DNA of 64,000 nt, taken from assembly GCF_018474005.1 (NCBI RefSeq), contig NZ_JAHCSH010000001.1, positions 654,680-718,679 of the forward strand. The letters are read 5' to 3'. The DNA is from Curvibacter sp. CHRR-16 (GTDB taxonomy: Bacteria; Pseudomonadota; Gammaproteobacteria; Burkholderiales; Burkholderiaceae_C). Of the stretch, positions 9,224-17,830 are shown one piece after another. The notes under the pieces are model-generated. The model saw nothing but the letters and a program-made list of their open reading frames with translations, searched no databases and had not been told where the DNA came from. The position numbers were made by a program, and so were the translations under genes. Numbering within the stretch: position 1 is the stretch's first letter; each line of letters opens with the position of its first letter.

Positions 9224-9712
9224 TTACAGCGTAACGGGTACGCTGATCAGGGAATCCATTTTGTCGTCAAAAACAGCCAAGTAGAAGGCTTTTTGATCGG
9301 CGGCAGTAGAGAACTCCACACCGTAGTCGTAGGGCTCAGCGTGGATCACATCGCCTTGCTTGATGCCTTGGCTGGGCAGGGCTTTCTTGGGCAGCAGCAA
9401 CGCAAAGTTCAGGTGCTTTTGCTCTTCGGTGGTGGCTTGCAAATGCACTTGCACCCAGTCGGGCTTACCTGCCACAGCAACCACTTCTACCACGGCGTAG
9501 TCTGCCCGTGCAGTGGCGACTTGCTTGCCGGTGGTGGAGCTGCTGGTGATGGAGTCGGAAACGCTGTTGGTGCTGGATAAAAAGCTGTCCCATGATTGGG
9601 AAATAGCGGAAGACGCTGTGCTTGATGCCCACGATGTGGATACCAGTGCAGTCGTCATAGCGCCCAGCAACAGTGCTTGGCGCAGGGAATGGGTGAGTGT
9701 GGTGGCTTTCAT
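9224..9712 (-). CDS. Small exported protein of unknown function
   Basis: About 162 residues. The start at 9712 is preferred because GCGGAGA lies 7-8 bases upstream; a longer frame begins at 9739. A signal peptide ends near VSTSWA, followed by a Ser/Thr-rich stretch (about residues 25-50) and a globular part with QVHLQATTEEQKHLNFALLLPKK split over two strands. It shares an operon with the DUF2145 gene downstream, so the two may work together in the envelope. No domain is recognised. Confidence 0.65.
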   Translation of the reverse strand: MKATTLTHSLRQALLLGAMTTALVSTSWASSTASSAISQSWDSFLSSTNSVSDSITSSSTTGKQVATARADYAVVEVVAVAGKPDWVQVHLQATTEEQKHLNFALLLPKKALPSQGIKQGDVIHAEPYDYGVEFSTAADQKAFYLAVFDDKMDSLISVPVTL

Positions 9713-9834
9713 GCAAAGTTCTCCGCTAACGAGTAGCACTGTAAGAAAAAGGCTCGGCGAGTGTATAACCGAAAAGCGTGCGTTTGACCGCTCAAATCAG
9801 CCATTCGTGCTTGGCTTATCGGCACAATGGGGCC

Positions 9835-10476
9835 ATGCTTGAGATCAATACTTGGACTTTTTGGTTGCGCCATGTGCTGGAGGTGGCCGCCACCATGGCC
9901 TTTACGCTCTCGGGAGTCATGGCTGCTGCGCGCAGCCGTTTGGATGCCGTAGGGGTGTATGCCGTGGCGTTTTTGGCCGCCTTCGGTGGTGGCACCTTGC
10001 GCGATCTGCTGTTGGATAGACGCCCCTTCTTTTGGGTGGCCCATGTGGAATACCTCTGGGGTGTGATGGCCCTGACCACTGCTGCCATGCTGTTTATGCG
10101 CCAGCGCCACTTTGCCCCTACCGAAAAAGCCATGCAGCTACCCGATGCCTTGGGCTTGGGTTTATTTACTGCGGTGGGCGTGGATGTGTCACTGGATTAC
10201 CAGATGCCAGCCTTGGTGGCGGTGTTGTTGGGCGTGGTGACCGGGGTGTTTGGCGGGGTGCTGCGCGACATTGTGCGCAGCGAAATTCCTTCTGCCTTCA
10301 GTGACCACCGCCCTTATGCGCTGTGTGCTTTTTTGGGAGGCTGGGTGTTTTGGGGGCTGCAAACCATGCCCATGCCTGCTTGGTTGGCCCTGGTCGGCTG
10401 TGTGCTGGTCACCGCTGGCATGCGCCTGTGGGCTTTGTGGGCCAACTGGCGCTTGCCGCTGTGGCGGGTGGACTGA
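9835..10476 (+). CDS. TRIC-type cation channel (UPF0126) membrane protein
   Basis: About 213 residues with seven predicted membrane helices formed by two similar halves, as in prokaryotic TRIC channels (former UPF0126). Each half carries a glycine-rich motif followed by Arg-Asp: FGGGTLRDLLLDRRPFFW in the first and FGGVLRDIVRSEIPSAF in the second. The ATG at 9835 is chosen because residues upstream of MLEINTW do not look membrane-protein-like. Bacterial members conduct K+ or Na+; a kup transporter gene lies next door, convergent, 21 bp away. Confidence 0.85.
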   Translation: MLEINTWTFWLRHVLEVAATMAFTLSGVMAAARSRLDAVGVYAVAFLAAFGGGTLRDLLLDRRPFFWVAHVEYLWGVMALTTAAMLFMRQRHFAPTEKAMQLPDALGLGLFTAVGVDVSLDYQMPALVAVLLGVVTGVFGGVLRDIVRSEIPSAFSDHRPYALCAFLGGWVFWGLQTMPMPAWLALVGCVLVTAGMRLWALWANWRLPLWRVD

Positions 10477-10497
10477 GCGAAGGTCTAGCCCTGTGGC

Positions 10498-12381
10498 CTA
10501 GATCTGCACCCGTGTGCCTAGTTCGATCACGCAGTTGTGGGGTAGCTGAAAAAATTGCGCAGCGGTGGTGGCGTTGCGCGCCATCAGGCTAAACAGCTTT
10601 TCGCGCCAGAGTGCCATGCCATCGCCCTTGCGGGAGGCAGCTGTGGGCACCACAATCTCACGACTCAGGAAATAAGAGGTTTCAAACAAGTTCACTGGCA
10701 GGCCTTGGGCTTTGCACAACTCCAGTGCTTTGGGAATATCGGGCACGTTCTTAAAGCCGTAGCGTACCTGTACACGCCAGAAATGCGGGGCCAGCGCCTC
10801 AACCTGCACGCGGTCTTCAAACGCTATCCATGGCACATCTTCAAACACCACCGTCAGGATGATGTTTTGCGCATGCAGCACTTGGTTGTGCTTGAGGTTG
10901 TGCAGCAGCGCTTGGGGCACGGTGTGCGGATTAGCCACGGCATACACCGCAGTGCGGGCCACCATGTGCGGAGGACTGACCTGCAGGGCTTCGATAAAAG
11001 GCTCTAGCTCAGGATCATTCTGGCGGATGCTGTGCATCAGCAGTTCCCGGCCACGGCGCCAAGTGGCCATCACGGCAAACACCGCCAGCCCCAGCAGCAG
11101 CGGGAACCATCCGCCTTCCATGACCTTGATAGAGCAGGACGCCACCAGCACTGCATCGAGCAAGACAAAGAATGCGGTCGCCCCCACGGCTATCGGCAGT
11201 GGATAACCCCAGCCATGGCGCACCACGAAAAATGTCAACACGGTGGTAATGAGCATGGTCATGGTCACCGCAATACCATAGGCCGTTGCCATAGCCGATG
11301 AACTGCCAAAACCTGCCACCGCCAGCAGCACAGCTACCAGCAGCAACCAGTTGACCTGGGGAATGTAGATTTGTCCCACTTCTTTGACGGAGGTGTAGAC
11401 CACCTGCATGCGGGGCAATAAGCCCAACTGCATGGCCTGTTTGGTGAGTGAGTAGGCACCCGAAATCACCGCTTGGGAGGCAATCACCGTAGCGGCTGTA
11501 GCCAAGGCGACCATGGGCAGCAACCACCCATCGGGGAACATGCGAAAGAAGGGGTTATCCAGTGCTTCGGGGCTGTGCATGAGCAGCGCTCCTTGGCCCA
11601 TGTAGTGCAGCGCCAAAGCGGGCAGCACCAAACCTGTCCATGCCAAGCGAATCGGTTGGCGGCCAAAGTGCCCCATGTCGGCGTACAAAGCCTCAGCGCC
11701 TGTAAAGGCCAGCACGACGGCCCCCATCACGGCAAACAGTTGCCAACCTTGTTCTTGCAAAAAGGCCCATGCATGCAGTGGGTTGAGGGCATGCAAAATC
11801 CTAGGCTCTTGGGCAATGTGCGCCACGCCCGCAAATGCCAGCACCCCAAACCACAGGGCAATAATGGGGCCAAACAACTGCCCCACCATGCCGGTGCCAA
11901 AGCGTTGCATGGCAAACAGCCCCACCAAAATCGCCGCGCACAGGGGCAGTACATAGGGCTTGAAAGCCGGGGTCACCACTTCCAACCCTTCGACGGCACT
12001 GAGTATGGACATGGCCGGGGTGATCACGCTGTCACCATAAAACAGCGCTGCACCTGCTACGCCCATGAGCAGCAGCACGATGCGCCCACGAGGCGCATCC
12101 CCAACGGCTTTGGCTGCCAAGGCGGTGAGCGCCATGATGCCGCCTTCGCCCCGGTTGTCGGCGCGCAATATCAGCCACACGTATTTGAGCGTGACCACCA
12201 GCATCAGCCCCCAGAAGATGACCGAGATAGCCCCAATCAGGTGTGGAGCATCCAAGGGGACACCCAGTGCAGGGTCAAAAATCGTTTTCACGGTGTAGAG
12301 CGGGCTGGTGCCTATGTCGCCATAGACCACGCCCAGTGCGCCCAGCGTCAGGGCGGCGGTGCTTGCTTTGTGTTGACTCAT
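10498..12381 (-). CDS. kup: Low-affinity potassium uptake protein Kup
   Basis: About 627 residues with twelve predicted membrane helices and a C-terminal cytosolic part. [17 protein letters not shown] at the N-terminus is the hallmark of Kup/HAK/KUP proton-coupled K+ symporters; [20 protein letters not shown] is a second family signature. The ATG at 12381 (MSQHKAS) is the normal start; a longer frame from 12525 would overlap the upstream regulator gene. It lies 2 bp downstream of a KdpE-like regulator in the same direction, so kup, kdpE and kdpD probably form one operon. Confidence 0.93.
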   Translation of the reverse strand: MSQHKASTAALTLGALGVVYGDIGTSPLYTVKTIFDPALGVPLDAPHLIGAISVIFWGLMLVVTLKYVWLILRADNRGEGGIMALTALAAKAVGDAPRGRIVLLLMGVAGAALFYGDSVITPAMSILSAVEGLEVVTPAFKPYVLPLCAAILVGLFAMQRFGTGMVGQLFGPIIALWFGVLAFAGVAHIAQEPRILHALNPLHAWAFLQEQGWQLFAVMGAVVLAFTGAEALYADMGHFGRQPIRLAWTGLVLPALALHYMGQGALLMHSPEALDNPFFRMFPDGWLLPMVALATAATVIASQAVISGAYSLTKQAMQLGLLPRMQVVYTSVKEVGQIYIPQVNWLLLVAVLLAVAGFGSSSAMATAYGIAVTMTMLITTVLTFFVVRHGWGYPLPIAVGATAFFVLLDAVLVASCSIKVMEGGWFPLLLGLAVFAVMATWRRGRELLMHSIRQNDPELEPFIEALQVSPPHMVARTAVYAVANPHTVPQALLHNLKHNQVLHAQNIILTVVFEDVPWIAFEDRVQVEALAPHFWRVQVRYGFKNVPDIPKALELCKAQGLPVNLFETSYFLSREIVVPTAASRKGDGMALWREKLFSLMARNATTAAQFFQLPHNCVIELGTRVQI

Positions 12382-12383
12382 GG

Positions 12384-13070
12384 TTACTCCACGGCAAGGC
12401 GATAGCCAATGCCTGTTTCGGTCAGGATGTGGCGCGGTTCGGCGGGGTTGTGTTCCAGCTTGGCGCGCAATTGCCCCATGTAGAGGCGCAGGTAATGCGT
12501 GTGTTCTGTGTGCTCGGGGCCCCACACATCGGCCAGCAGTTGGCGATGGGTCACCACACGGCCTGCTTGGCGTGCGAGGCGCGCCAGCAGTTGGTATTCG
12601 GTGGGTGTTAGGTGCACTTCTTGCCCAGCCAGCAGCACTTGGTGGCGGTGCAGATCAATGTACAAATCGTCCAGCGTATGCTCCAAGGTGGCTGCGCTGA
12701 TGGCGGTTCCTCTGTGCCGCAGGCTGACCCGTATGCGTGCCAGCAATTCATGCACGCCAAAGGGTTTGACCACATAGTCGTCGGCACCCGCATCGAGCAG
12801 GGCAATTTTTTGCTCCTCTTGGTGGCGGGCTGATATCACGAGGATGGGCAAGCTGCTGCGCTGGCGCACGCTGCGCACCAAAGTGCTGCCATCCCCATCG
12901 GGCAGGCCCAAGTCCAGCAGTAGCACATCGGGCAGGCTGTGCGCCAGCATGGCACTGGCTTCTTGTACCGATACGGCGGTTTGCACTGCAAAGCCCTCGG
13001 CCTGCAGCGCTGACTGCAGCAGATGGCGAATTTCCCGGTCGTCTTCCACCACTAGCATGCGAATCGTCAT
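12384..13070 (-). CDS. kdpE: KdpE-like response regulator
   Basis: About 228 residues. The receiver has EDDREIR, phospho-acceptor Asp in [13 protein letters not shown], Ser in VISARHQ and Lys in [14 protein letters not shown]; the OmpR-type winged helix ends [11 protein letters not shown], typical of KdpE. The start at 13070 ([11 protein letters not shown]) overlaps the stop of the kinase gene by 4 bp (ATGA), indicating translational coupling. In most bacteria KdpE activates kdpFABC; here the next gene is kup and no Kdp pump genes are in the window. Confidence 0.88.
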   Translation of the reverse strand: MTIRMLVVEDDREIRHLLQSALQAEGFAVQTAVSVQEASAMLAHSLPDVLLLDLGLPDGDGSTLVRSVRQRSSLPILVISARHQEEQKIALLDAGADDYVVKPFGVHELLARIRVSLRHRGTAISAATLEHTLDDLYIDLHRHQVLLAGQEVHLTPTEYQLLARLARQAGRVVTHRQLLADVWGPEHTEHTHYLRLYMGQLRAKLEHNPAEPRHILTETGIGYRLAVE

Positions 13071-14641
13071 ACTGGCTCCTGTGGCTGAAGGGGCATTGGC
13101 AGCGAGAGCGTAAAGCGGTTGCCTCCATTGGGGCGGGCGTACCAAGCAATAGTGCCGCCGTGCAGTTGGGCAATCGCTTGGCACAGTGCCAGTCCCAGAC
13201 CTGCGCCCCGCGGTTGCTGCTGCTTGGCCATGTCGCCACGGCTGTAGGGCTCAAACAACTGCGGGCGCAGTGCTTGGTCAATGGTGGCCCCGCGGTCTTT
13301 TACAGACAGGTGAATGCACGGTGCCGTGGTCTGTGTGTCTAGTTTTGCCTCCAACTCCACTTGGTCTTGGCTGTAGTGCAAAGCGTTGTCCAGCAGGTTG
13401 GTCAGTGCCTGTGCCAACAGCACCGCATTGGCGCGCAACAGCGGCAGCCCAGCGGGAACACGTGCTTGCAGCGTACGCTGGGGGTGCTGGCGTCGCAAAC
13501 GCGCCATCACGCTGCCCACTATTTCCTCCACGGACTGCCAGTCCATGACCACCGCGTCGGGCTGGCGGCGTATGCGCAGCAACTCCAGTGTGTTTTCTGT
13601 GACCTGGGACAAATAGATCGCTTCGCTGTGAATGGTATCGAGCAGGCGTTGCTGTTCGGTCGCGCCCAAGCGTTCGCCTTGCTCTTGCAGTGCGCTGGCA
13701 GCGCCCAGAATACTGGTCAGCGGTGTGCGCATGTCGTGCGAAATGGCTGCCAAGAAAGTACTCTCCAGTTGCTGGCGGCTGTGCTGCAACTGGGTTTCTT
13801 GCAGCGCGTGACTCGCGGCCAGTTGCTGCAGGGCTTGGGCCAGCAGGGCGCACAGGGCTTGGGCGTGTTCACGGCTGTCTTCGTCGCTGGCTGCGGCAGG
13901 GCGAATGCACGCAGCACCATGGGCTTGGGCACTGGGGTGGCTGAGCAGTGGGATGTACCAAGCTTCTAGGCCCGGCCAGCGCCCGGTTCCAGGCCCCAAC
14001 GTAGCGCGCTCGCGCATGCAGTGGTGCAGGCCATCGTGCAGGGTGGAGTCGGGGTGTTGGGGGGATGGTGTGATCGGGCTGCTGCTTTCCCAGCCTTTGG
14101 GCGTGTGAACCAGCAGCCATGTGTCATGGGCCTCAAACGCTTGTGCCAGTGCGCTTTGGCCCAGCTGGAGTACGGTCTGGGTCGAATCGGCCGCAACCAA
14201 CTGGCCAGCCAAGCTTTGTAGCTGCAACGCCCGGCGGGTTTGCAGACGGGCTTGTGCTGTGCGTGCTTGCAGCCGTGTGCTCAGGTGGCTGATGACCAAG
14301 GCCAATACCAGCATGGCCAGCAGGGCCAACACATTCTCTTGGCTACCCACCTCCAGTGTGAAGCGTGGTGGCACATAAAAGAAGTTGAATGCGCACACCG
14401 CCAATACCGCTGCGAACAGAGAGGGCACTCGTGGCAGTCGGTAGGCCAGCACCACCACCGCCAGTACATAGAGCATGGCTTGGCTGGTGAGTGACACGTG
14501 GTCGTGCAACAGCCAGCCCAGCAAGGTGGCGGCCCCCAACATGGCTCCAATCCAGAGGGCATGCCGCCAATGACGGTTCTGTGCAGTAGAGGAAACGTCT
14601 GCGCTGTGGGGCTTAGAGGGGCTGATTTCAAGCATGCCCAC
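13067..14641 (-). CDS. kdpD: Short KdpD-like sensor kinase lacking the N-terminal KdpD/USP domains
   Basis: 524 residues, against roughly 900 for canonical KdpD. It starts directly at the four-helix DUF4118 membrane domain (about residues 28-115, with AFNFFYVPPRFTLEV). A GAF-like region comes next, then HisKA (AISHDMRTPLTSIL near residue 310) and an ATPase domain with N box LLDNALHYS and GAGLGLALCQAIA. The cytosolic N-terminal KdpD and universal-stress domains, which bind ATP and c-di-AMP in the full-length protein, are absent. It is coupled to kdpE by a 4-bp overlap. Whether this is a natural short form or a truncation needs comparison with relatives; the upstream sequence shows no KdpD remnant. 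Confidence 0.85.
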   Translation of the reverse strand: MGMLEISPSKPHSADVSSTAQNRHWRHALWIGAMLGAATLLGWLLHDHVSLTSQAMLYVLAVVVLAYRLPRVPSLFAAVLAVCAFNFFYVPPRFTLEVGSQENVLALLAMLVLALVISHLSTRLQARTAQARLQTRRALQLQSLAGQLVAADSTQTVLQLGQSALAQAFEAHDTWLLVHTPKGWESSSPITPSPQHPDSTLHDGLHHCMRERATLGPGTGRWPGLEAWYIPLLSHPSAQAHGAACIRPAAASDEDSREHAQALCALLAQALQQLAASHALQETQLQHSRQQLESTFLAAISHDMRTPLTSILGAASALQEQGERLGATEQQRLLDTIHSEAIYLSQVTENTLELLRIRRQPDAVVMDWQSVEEIVGSVMARLRRQHPQRTLQARVPAGLPLLRANAVLLAQALTNLLDNALHYSQDQVELEAKLDTQTTAPCIHLSVKDRGATIDQALRPQLFEPYSRGDMAKQQQPRGAGLGLALCQAIAQLHGGTIAWYARPNGGNRFTLSLPMPLQPQEPV

Positions 14642-14722
14642 AGCGTAGCACTGGGCCTGTTAGGAAAGCATAAGGATGCTCACCACTGCAGCGTAGGAGG
14701 TCTGTGCCATAAAATTATCAAA

Positions 14723-14744
14723 TAATTCAACTATAATTGAATTA
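14723..14744 (+). promoter_or_regulatory. Probable ArsR operator overlapping the ars promoter
   Basis: TAATTCAA (14723-14730) and TTGAATTA (14737-14744) form a perfect 8-bp inverted repeat with a 6-bp centre. A consensus TATAAT at 14732-14737 sits inside it, and the arsR ATG begins at 14744. Repressor binding would directly block RNA polymerase, the usual ArsR arrangement. The distance from the -10 to the ATG suggests that transcription starts at or next to the start codon. Confidence 0.65.
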
Positions 14745-15067
14745 TGGATAAGAAAACCACCATTCGCGCACTGGCCGCTTTGGCCCAAGACGTTCGGCTG
14801 GACGTGTTTCGGGCTTTGGTCGTGGCGGGCGAGCAGGGCTTGACCCCCGGCGACATGGCCGAGTCTCTGGGCGTGCCAGCCACAGGCTTGTCTTTTCACC
14901 TAAAAGAGCTGATGAATGCAGGCCTCATTGCCCAAGAGCGCCAAGGACGCAATTTGCGCTACCGCGCTGAATTCACCGCCATGAATGAATTGCTGGCATA
15001 CCTGACAGAAAACTGCTGCCAAGGCCAGTCCTGTGGCGCGGCAGCCCCCAATCCTTGTCACTGCTAG
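14744..15067 (+). CDS. arsR: ArsR-family arsenic-responsive repressor
   Basis: 107-residue winged-helix repressor that should leave DNA on binding trivalent arsenic. The helix-turn-helix lies around MAESLGVPATGLSFHLKELMNAGLI. The C-terminus has clustered cysteines (NCCQGQSC and PNPCHC), likely ligands for As(III) or Sb(III); the classical ELCVCDL motif in helix 3 is absent, so this is one of the types with C-terminal thiols. It is the first gene of arsR-arsI-arsC-aquaporin. No Shine-Dalgarno precedes the ATG. Confidence 0.88.
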   Translation: MDKKTTIRALAALAQDVRLDVFRALVVAGEQGLTPGDMAESLGVPATGLSFHLKELMNAGLIAQERQGRNLRYRAEFTAMNELLAYLTENCCQGQSCGAAAPNPCHC

Positions 15068-15075
15068 GAGCAACT

Positions 15076-15552
15076 ATGAAGCGTTTCCATATCCACATGC
15101 GCGTCGAAAACCTCGATGCCAGCATCGCCTTTTATTCCAAGTTGTTTGCTGCACAGCCTGCCCGCGTGGAGGGCGACTATGCCAAATGGATGTTGCAAGA
15201 CCCTCCGGTCAATTTCGCGATCTCCACCCGGGGTGGTGCGCCGGGTTTGGATCACTTGGGTATTCAGGTAGATGACGCCAGCGAACTGGCAGAACTCAAA
15301 GCCCGTGCGGAGCAAGCCGAGTTGGCCTTGACCGACGAAGGCGAAACCACCTGCTGCTACGCCCGCAGCGAAAAGCACTGGGTGACCGACCCGCAGGGCG
15401 TAGCCTGGGAGCATTTCCACACGCTGGGCTCAGTGCCCATGTTCAGTGAGGCCAGTCCACAAGCCAAACCCCAAGCAACTTCCGCTTGCTGCACACCACG
15501 TGGCAAACCCATAGGTATCGCGGTGAATGCAGCCAATTCTGCCTGCTGCTAA
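15076..15552 (+). CDS. arsI: ArsI/CadI-family metalloenzyme (vicinal oxygen chelate fold)
   Basis: About 158 residues. MKRFHIHMRVENLDASIAF starts the first glyoxalase-type repeat; the second contains GLDHLGIQVDD and ETTCCYARSEKHW with the adjacent cysteines typical of ArsI C-As lyases, then DPQGVAWEHF. ArsI cleaves the carbon-arsenic bond of trivalent methylarsenicals or roxarsone-type compounds; CadI homologues are linked to cadmium. A cysteine-containing tail (SACC near residue 136 and the terminal SACC) may bind metal. The start at 15076 lies 8 bp after arsR and has GGAGCAA upstream. Confidence 0.82.
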   Translation: MKRFHIHMRVENLDASIAFYSKLFAAQPARVEGDYAKWMLQDPPVNFAISTRGGAPGLDHLGIQVDDASELAELKARAEQAELALTDEGETTCCYARSEKHWVTDPQGVAWEHFHTLGSVPMFSEASPQAKPQATSACCTPRGKPIGIAVNAANSACC

Positions 15553-15584
15553 TCCAGTTGCTCTAGACGCCTCGATGTATTGCT

Positions 15585-16088
15585 ATGACCACCCACGTAC
15601 TTATTCTCTGCACCCACAACTCCGCGCGCAGTGTGCTGGCCGAAGGCATGCTCAACCACCTAGCTCAGCAACTGGGCCAGGACGTGAAAGCCCATAGCGC
15701 AGGCAGCGCACCCAGCGGGCGGCTCAATCCCTTTGCACTCGAAGCCCTTGCCAACGCCGGAGTGGACACCAGCGCCTACCGCTCCAAAAGCTGGGACGAA
15801 TTCACCACGCCCGAGGCACCACCGCTGTCCATAGTCATCACCGTGTGCGACAGCGCGGCAGCAGAGGCCTGCCCGGTGTTCTTTGGTGGCAACGGCCAGC
15901 CCGTGAAAGTGCACTGGGGCTACCCCGACCCGTCCAACGCCGAGGGTGGGGACGAAGGCAAGCGCCGCGCCTTTGAACTGACGCGCCAAGCCATCGGCTA
16001 CCGCATGCTGCAACTGCTGGCCTTGCCCCTGCACAGCATGGACAAAGCACAGCTGCAAGCGGTACTGCAACAAATTGCCCGGAGCTAA
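15585..16088 (+). CDS. arsC: Arsenate reductase, low-molecular-weight phosphatase type
   Basis: 167 residues. The P-loop CTHNSARSVLAEG (Cys near residue 10) is the phosphatase-like catalytic loop, and VCDSAAAEACPVF supplies the downstream cysteines used in the disulfide relay. PDPSNAEGGDEGKRRAF gives the general-acid Asp. It reduces As(V) to As(III), which the cell must then export. It lies between arsI and the aquaporin gene, with a 6-bp gap to the latter. Confidence 0.92.
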   Translation: MTTHVLILCTHNSARSVLAEGMLNHLAQQLGQDVKAHSAGSAPSGRLNPFALEALANAGVDTSAYRSKSWDEFTTPEAPPLSIVITVCDSAAAEACPVFFGGNGQPVKVHWGYPDPSNAEGGDEGKRRAFELTRQAIGYRMLQLLALPLHSMDKAQLQAVLQQIARS

Positions 16089-16094
16089 GCCGCC

Positions 16095-16778
16095 ATGACG
16101 ACATCCACGCGAACCTCGGCGCATCCCACCTTGTCCCAACGCTGGCTGGCCGAGCTGCTGGGCACCGCCGTGCTGCTGGCGGTGGTGATTGGCTCGGGCA
16201 TCATGGCCGAGCATTTGGCGGGCGGTAACGTAGCCATTGCGCTGCTGGCCAACACCGCCGCGACGGTGGGCGGGCTGTACGTGCTCATCGAGGTGCTGGG
16301 CCCCATCAGCGGCGCGCACTTCAACCCTGTGGTGAGTGCCGTCATGGCCTGGCGTGCCGAACTGTCTTGGCGCGATGCACTGGCATATGTGGCTGCCCAG
16401 CTAGTGGGCGCGCTACTGGGGGCGTGGCTGGCGCATGCCATGTTTGATCTGCCCCTGCTGCAGCTCTCTGCCAAGCTGCGCAGCGGCCCAGCGCAATGGC
16501 TGGCCGAGGTGGTGGCCACCGCCGGGCTGTTGCTGGTCATTTTGCGCGCGCCCGCAGGCAGGGCGTCGTCTTTGGTGGCAGCCTATATTGGCGCTGCGTA
16601 TTGGTTCACAGCGTCCACCTCGTTTGCCAACCCCGCTGCGGCGTGGGGGCGCATGTTCAGCGACAGCTTTGCCGGCATAGCCCCGGCCAGCGTGCCCGGT
16701 TTTGTGCTGGCGCAGTGTGTAGGGGCGGTGCTGGCAGTGGGGTTGAACCGCTTACTGGGGCATCACAAGGCTGGCTAG
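16095..16778 (+). CDS. aqpS: MIP/aquaporin-family channel, probable arsenite facilitator
   Basis: 227 residues with six predicted membrane helices. The two pore half-helices carry SGAHFNPVVS (NPV in place of the first NPA) and SFANPAAAWGRMFS (normal NPA). The Sinorhizobium meliloti ars operon has an aquaglyceroporin, AqpS, that lets arsenite formed by ArsC leave down its gradient; this gene sits immediately after arsC in the same kind of operon, which is the basis for the symbol. No ArsB or Acr3 pump gene is nearby. Confidence 0.8.
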   Translation: MTTSTRTSAHPTLSQRWLAELLGTAVLLAVVIGSGIMAEHLAGGNVAIALLANTAATVGGLYVLIEVLGPISGAHFNPVVSAVMAWRAELSWRDALAYVAAQLVGALLGAWLAHAMFDLPLLQLSAKLRSGPAQWLAEVVATAGLLLVILRAPAGRASSLVAAYIGAAYWFTASTSFANPAAAWGRMFSDSFAGIAPASVPGFVLAQCVGAVLAVGLNRLLGHHKAG

Positions 16779-16862
16779 TGTTCAGCTAGCTAGCAAATAA
16801 GTGGTGTGTGCTAAGGGTGGGGTGATAATCACACCATTGGTTTAGATGCGCGGGACAATCGC

Positions 16863-17525
16863 ATGACACTGAGCAATAGCCAGATTACACAACTGGGCGA
16901 TAGACTTCGCAGCGGTGATTTCAGCGAAGATGACTTGGCTATGCTTGACGTGTTTCGCCAAACCTATAGTGAAATTGATGAACTGGCCTATCAGCTAATT
17001 CAAAGCACGCTTGCATCCACCATGGGTTGGACGAGCACCAAACGCAAGCGCAAAACCCAGCAGTCTATAGTTGATAAGCTCTGCCGCCTGCCTCAGTTAC
17101 GTCTGCCGCAAATGCAGGATATTGCGGGCTGTCGGATTGTGATTGAGGGCGGCAGTCAGATGGCAGATAGTATCGGCGGTTTGCTCACTAGCGCATTTGA
17201 ACCGCATCAATGGAAGATTGAGCGCAAAGAGAGGCATGCCCATGGTTATCGGGCTACCCACATCATCGCCAAAACAGGCCAAAAGTTTTACGAGATACAG
17301 CTACGGACTTATGCACAGGACGTGTGGGCCAACACGGTTGAAGGTTTGTCCGATGAGAAAAATACGCTTAAGTATGGTGGCAGCGATCAAGAGCAAGAAC
17401 AGATGAGTCAATTGCAAAGTTTGGCGGAGCGCTTTGCTGCAATTGACCTGCACGCTCATGAAGTATCTTTTGAAGGGTATCAGCAGCAAATACAGAAAGC
17501 GATTAACGATGTACTTTCTAATTGA
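16863..17525 (+). CDS. Small RelA/SpoT-domain nucleotide synthetase, candidate toxSAS toxin
   Basis: 220 residues consisting of an alarmone-synthetase fold without HD, TGS or ACT domains. TKRKRKTQQSIVDKL matches the basic RxKxxxSI ATP-binding stretch; MQDIAGCRIVI carries the metal-binding Asp; HGYRATHII the conserved Tyr and His; YEIQLRT the catalytic Glu. The active site therefore looks complete. It overlaps the next gene by 17 bp. Solitary small synthetases of this superfamily either make (p)ppGpp or (p)ppApp or pyrophosphorylate tRNA, and many are toxins paired with an antitoxin. A housekeeping small synthetase remains possible. Confidence 0.78.
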   Translation: MTLSNSQITQLGDRLRSGDFSEDDLAMLDVFRQTYSEIDELAYQLIQSTLASTMGWTSTKRKRKTQQSIVDKLCRLPQLRLPQMQDIAGCRIVIEGGSQMADSIGGLLTSAFEPHQWKIERKERHAHGYRATHIIAKTGQKFYEIQLRTYAQDVWANTVEGLSDEKNTLKYGGSDQEQEQMSQLQSLAERFAAIDLHAHEVSFEGYQQQIQKAINDVLSN

Positions 17526-17799
17526 ACACGATCGCACCAGCAAAAAAACTAGCTGTACCGAGTTTCATGACTATGTTGAGGCACAGCATGCCTGCCTGCA
17601 AAAAGAGCAGGAGCACTTTCATGCCCAGCGCCCTGAAATGGAGGTGGTGGTTTTTGAAGCCAACTCCATCGAAGACTTAAAACGAACCCATGGGCGCTAT
17701 TTTCCGGTTTCGCCTGTGGAGAACAAAGGCAATGCAGCAGAGGCTTTGCTGGCTGTTGGACTCATAGGGTTGGCGATTTATCTGATGAAAAAAAAGTGA
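17509..17799 (+). CDS. Small protein with C-terminal membrane helix, partner of the RelA/SpoT-domain gene
   Basis: 96 residues from the ATG at 17509, inside the end of the synthetase gene (17-bp overlap, different frame), so translation is probably coupled. The N-terminal part starts MYFLIEHDRTSK and ends with a THGRYF motif around residue 65; the C-terminus has one membrane helix (AAEALLAVGLIGLAIYLM) followed by lysines. That predicts an N-out or N-in single-span protein with a soluble domain of about 70 residues. I do not recognise a characterised family. The overlap makes it a candidate antitoxin or membrane anchor for the synthetase. Confidence 0.65.
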   Translation: MYFLIEHDRTSKKTSCTEFHDYVEAQHACLQKEQEHFHAQRPEMEVVVFEANSIEDLKRTHGRYFPVSPVENKGNAAEALLAVGLIGLAIYLMKKK

Positions 17800-17830
17800 A
17801 TCGTTCCTATAGCCGTTACTCATAAGCTAC

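Noticed and set aside
13160..13969. Plus-strand frames opposite kdpD
   Set aside because: Shadow frames of a gene with clear kinase motifs and no independent ribosome site.
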